NCBI GenBank assembly: GCA_000969725.1
Contig: JXSR01S073399.1
DNA length: 24,823 nt
Reading direction: 5' to 3' (one strand)
From: Ophiothrix spiculata
Taxonomy: Eukaryota > Echinodermata > Ophiuroidea > Amphilepidida > Ophiotrichidae
Within the stretch, counting starts at the first letter, position 1. Every line of letters begins with the position of its first letter. The notes under the pieces were generated by a model. The model did not search any database, was not told the origin of the DNA, and saw nothing but the letters and a program-made list of their open reading frames with translations. Positions 1 through 24,823 of the stretch are shown here, one piece after another. The translations under genes and the position numbers were made by a program.

Positions 1-790
1 GGTCATTCAAGGTCAAAAGGTCACTTGAGGTCAAATCTCAAAAAGTTGACCTGAGGTCATCTGAGGTCATTTCAAGGTCACAGCCATAACTCGTGAAGTT
101 GAACCCTTGACCCTATATGGATTAAATTTGGACCATGAATAGCTCTTGACCCAAGGTCAAGGTCAGTCAAGGTCAAAAGGTCATTTGAGGTGAAATGTTC
201 AAAAAGTTGACCCAAGGTCATCCAAGGTCATTTCAAGGTCACGGCTATAACTCATGAACCCTTGACCCTATATGGATTAAATTTGGACCATGGATAGCTC
301 TTGACCCTAGGTCAACCCTGGTCAGTCAAGGTCAAAAGGTCATTTGAGGTGAAATGTTCAAAAAGTTGACCCAAGGTCATCCAAGGTCATTTCAAGGTCA
401 CGGCTATAACTCATGAACCCTTGAGCCTATATGGATTAAATTTGGACCATGGATAGCTCTTGACCCTAGGTCAACCCTAGGTCAAGGTCAGTCAAGGTCA
501 AAAGGTCTTTTGAGGTCAAATTTTCAAAAATATTCAAAAAGTTGACCTGAGGTCATTCGAGGTCATTTTAAGGTCACCGCTATTATTCATGAACCCTTGA
601 TTGTACATTAAATTAATTTGGACCGTGGATAGCTCTTGACCAAGGTCAAGGTCACAAGGTCATTTGAGGTCAAATTTTTAAAAATATTCAAAAGGTTGAC
701 CCGAGGTCATTTCAAGGTCACGGCTATAACTCATGAACCCTTGACCCTATATGGATTAAATTTGGACCATGGATAGCTCTTGACCCAAAT
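1..790. repeat. Tandem repeat of GGTCA-rich units, five partial or whole copies
   Basis: The marker AGCTCTTGAC recurs at 141, 296, 455, 631 and 775, giving unit lengths of about 155, 159, 176 and 144. Each unit also carries a CTATATGGATTAAATTTGG core, a TCATGAACCCTTGA segment and many GGTCA/AGGTCA words. The array continues beyond the window start. Its position upstream of the first exon places it in an intron of the LRP4 gene. Confidence 0.93.
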
Positions 791-1306
791 GCAAACCTGT
801 ACCCGAGACCTGTACATCATTGACAAACCGCGATGACAGACGACACTAGCGGTCCGGGGACCGCGATGTATTTTTTATTTTAATTTGTGGTGAACTTTCG
901 CCTACTTCAACAGTGAATCTGGTGAAAATATTATAATATTTGGGTTGATGAGTTGACAATATTATTTACAAAATGTTATATATTGCATGAATCAAACATA
1001 AATCTTGAATAAATAAAATACGCAACATTTATTTTATAAACAGTTTTTCTTGACAAATTTTCGAAAAAATAAAATAAATGAAAGATCCGACCGACCATTA
1101 ATTTCACCATTAAAGAGCAAGTCAACAATTTTTTTTTAACCCTTATCAGAAATGACGTAAACCCATGGTTGCATGGTCCAGCATTTAATGTAGGCCAATA
1201 TAGTTCTTCTGTTCTTAAAGCTCTGTTTAAAAAAAAGGAAAAATAACTGTTGAAATGACTTTTTAGAACTGTCTTTATTTACCCCATGTCTTATTATTTC
1301 TTACAG
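791..1306. other. Intron sequence without recognised features
   Basis: This AT-rich stretch lies between the tandem array and the EGF exon acceptor. A small palindrome GGTCCGGGGACC sits near 851-862. I see no coding potential, RNA gene or clear transposon end. Confidence 0.6.
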
Positions 1307-22752
<21,446 letters not shown>

Positions 22753-23865
22753 AGAAATTTCTTTATTTATACATTGCAGCATTAAAACAGGCCTAGCAAG
22801 ATATCAGTTGAATATCCAGGCTGTTACGGATTATTTCTATGCAATTTATAGACAGTTTATGGATCTATTGTAGGAGAAAGAGTCCTTTGTATCAAGAGAT
22901 GTGATTTGAAAGATGGAAAATTGTGCCTTAATGCACTTGAATGCGACCAATTAACCCGGCCAATTAATGATTCCAAATCAGTATTTTGCAACTGCTTTCA
23001 TTTTTTTATACTATTTTTTGAATGAAATTTCAATATGAAGTTTTCCTTGAAGAGATATCAGGATATTGGTATGCTATGTGTAGATTTGCGCCAGTTTTTT
23101 TGTAGAAGTTCCTTTATTTATTCCCTAATATGTTAACATTTTAAAAGAGCTTGGTGCGATTTTTCAAAATTTTGTTTTCAATGTCATATGAAAGAAGACC
23201 ACTAAAGAGATCTAAATTTTAAATTTCAGCTAAATTGGTCAAACCGTTTTGATTTTGTGAGCAATTTTGTGTTTCAGAACCGTGTAAAATTAATTATGGT
23301 TACCATAATTAGACACATTTTCATATATATCTCCAAAAGGGAACATAACTCAGCCGTGAAATTTCACATGAGTTGTACAAAAAAATATGAGCAACATTTT
23401 GGTACCAAAATCTCAAAAAAGTTTGAAAAAAAGTTGAGGCAATTGGACCATGCTCCTTTAATGTATTTATTTTTTGACAAAATTCTCTGAAACTGAATGG
23501 AACAATTTGAAATAGTGTTATTTGTAACTCAGTATAGATGAATTTTGCAATGGAAATTCCTAATTCAGTACTGTACCGAATTCAACTAATAATGAGACCA
23601 AATCTTGTGTATTTGTACTAATCTTAATAATAATAATGTAAAAATTTATTGATGTATATTAGAAATATTTTTCAAAGAGTAGACAACAAAGGTGTATAAT
23701 TAATTCACCTTTAATAAGCCAATATTTGTCGAATTTAATAAAACAAATTGAAAAGTAATGTTTTGCTAAAACTTTAAATGCCAATCTCCGATGATGGTAA
23801 TAAATATTATATTACATGAATTTTTTTCGTCATTTGATTGGACGTAAATATTGTGAGCAAATAAA
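22753..23865 (+). other. LRP4: 3' untranslated region with candidate poly(A) signals
   Basis: Sequence after the TGA is AT-rich and non-coding. AATAAA hexamers occur at 23737-23742 and 23860-23865, either of which could end the transcript; the actual cleavage site cannot be chosen from sequence alone. A MITE copy (23141-23461) would lie within this UTR. A further AATAAA at 24676 lies downstream of a second element. Confidence 0.6.
23141..23461. mobile_element. MITE family A, copy 2 (TTAA ends)
   Basis: The 321-bp copy runs from TTAAAAGAGCTTGGTGCGAT to TTGGACCATGCTCCTTTAA and is colinear with 5817-6136 in the same orientation, with scattered substitutions and small indels. It lies about 390 bases after the stop codon, so the mature mRNA probably carries it. 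Confidence 0.85.
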
Positions 23866-23882
23866 CTGCAAACTATAGATAA

Positions 23883-24248
23883 TTAAAGGTGCAATTCATG
23901 ATTTTGAAGTGACAAAAACATCGCCTCTTTTCTAGCTAAATAAAAAGAAGAGTACAATACAAATATATACTGAAAATTTCACTTGATCCCAACCATTCAT
24001 TTCTAAGTTACAAGCTTTTTATCATTTTGAAAATCCTCATACGCTACTGTGTTGTAATTACTGTCGGGGCCCCGACAATAATCAGAAAATGACACATTTT
24101 CTAACTTTTCTCAAAAATGCAAGCACATATGAAAGAATGGTTTGGGGATCGTAACATATACCAGTTGAGGATTCTTATAAGCTGAAAAACTCAATTTTGA
24201 TAGAGGTGTCCTTGAGGGTGAAAAGTGGATCATGAATTGCCCCTTTAA
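23883..24248. mobile_element. MITE family B with TTAA ends
   Basis: The left end TTAAAGGTGCAATTCATGAT and the right end ATCATGAATTGCCCCTTTAA are inverted repeats with a single mismatch over 20 bases. The 366-bp body contains a perfect 16-base palindrome TGTCGGGGCCCCGACA near 24062. The ends resemble those of family A (TTAAAGG.GC), suggesting a related transposase source. Confidence 0.87.
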
Positions 24249-24823
24249 AATAATTTAGTGGAAAGTATAAACAAATATTCATAGTAGGGGTTGTATTTAC
24301 AAATAATTGGCCCTGCGTTCTGGATTTTTGTTTACACTGTCCAATAAATTATTGTTTAGCCTATAATGGTTTGTGGAATATGTGAAGATGTAAATCAGAA
24401 ATATTTTCTCTGTTATATAAAACAAACAAACCTACTATTTGTCCCACATTTTGAGGGACAATCCCTTATTCTATAATAATAAAAAAAGGCCTGAGATGTT
24501 CCTCATTTTGCTAACTGCGTTTTGCTATGCATGCCATTGCGATGTCCCTCATTTCAAAGTTGGACATAGTCAGTTTTGGAAAAAAACATTCTTCAAATAC
24601 TTCAGGAAACGCTTTTGTAATGTGTCAGGGTCCAAGTCATGTCATTTATGTATGTGCCCTCGACAGACTTCTTACAATAAATAAAAAATTGCATTGTGCA
24701 TTATCTATTTTGATATTTATATTTTGTACTTGAAACTGATGCACATTGCTATGTATGTAATTAATTAATAATGTACACTGTACATTGAAAGTGATATTGT
24801 ACTTATTATTTGATGTACTTAAA
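24249..24823. other. Downstream AT-rich DNA
   Basis: It contains the second copy of the dispersed repeat seen at 14113-14168 (here 24296-24355) and a late AATAAA (24676). The short open frames here have no recognised homology. No neighbouring gene is visible before the window ends. Confidence 0.55.

Noticed and set aside
1..790. CRISPR-like array
   Set aside because: The unit is about 150 bp, repeats are imperfect throughout with no unique spacers, and the window is clearly an animal genome.

Overview
The window holds the 3' part of one large, intron-rich animal gene on the + strand. I find no bacterial features and no second convincing protein-coding gene. Twenty exons with GT/AG borders (1307-22752) join in a consistent frame into 3,689 coding bases: about 1,229 C-terminal residues plus a stop, with no internal stop. 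In order they encode an EGF module, a YWTD beta-propeller, EGF, propeller, EGF, propeller, EGF, a Ser/Thr-rich stalk, one membrane-spanning helix and a cytoplasmic tail of about 156 residues. This matches the C-terminal half of low-density lipoprotein receptor-related protein 4 (LRP4: propellers 2, 3 and 4). The strongest clues are the last EGF module ([14 protein letters not shown]), the preceding GLM...VSTNRQLGTNPC stretch, and the absence of LDLa repeats between the last EGF and the membrane. The signal peptide, LDLa repeats and first propeller should lie upstream of base 1.

The organism is an animal with introns mostly of 0.4-2.8 kb, AT-rich non-coding DNA and a dense load of small repeats. 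An invertebrate deuterostome (echinoderm, hemichordate or cephalochordate) is my best guess, from the LRP4 type and the repeat types, but the species is not determined.

Layout: 1-790 is a tandem repeat of about 144-176 bp units saturated with GGTCA/AGGTCA. 1307-7527 is EGF plus propeller 2. 8694-12480 is EGF plus propeller 3. 12697-16939 is EGF plus propeller 4. 17159-19277 is the last EGF, stalk and membrane helix. 20410-20536 and 22411-22752 encode the cytoplasmic tail. 22753 onward is 3' UTR and downstream DNA with poly(A) signals and further inverted-repeat elements. The introns carry at least ten MITE-like or foldback elements, three SINE-like copies and the 3' end of an L2/CR1-type LINE.

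The least ordinary feature is that the gene repeatedly duplicated pieces of its own exons into the following introns. There are decayed copies of an EGF exon (about 9215-9330) and of a propeller exon (two copies, 15121-15362). There is also an apparently fresh 82-bp perfect copy of an exon end with its splice donor (16971-17052), and an in-frame copy of a cytoplasmic motif (20575-20650) that would give an alternative tail if the donor were not used. No undescribed multi-gene system is visible.
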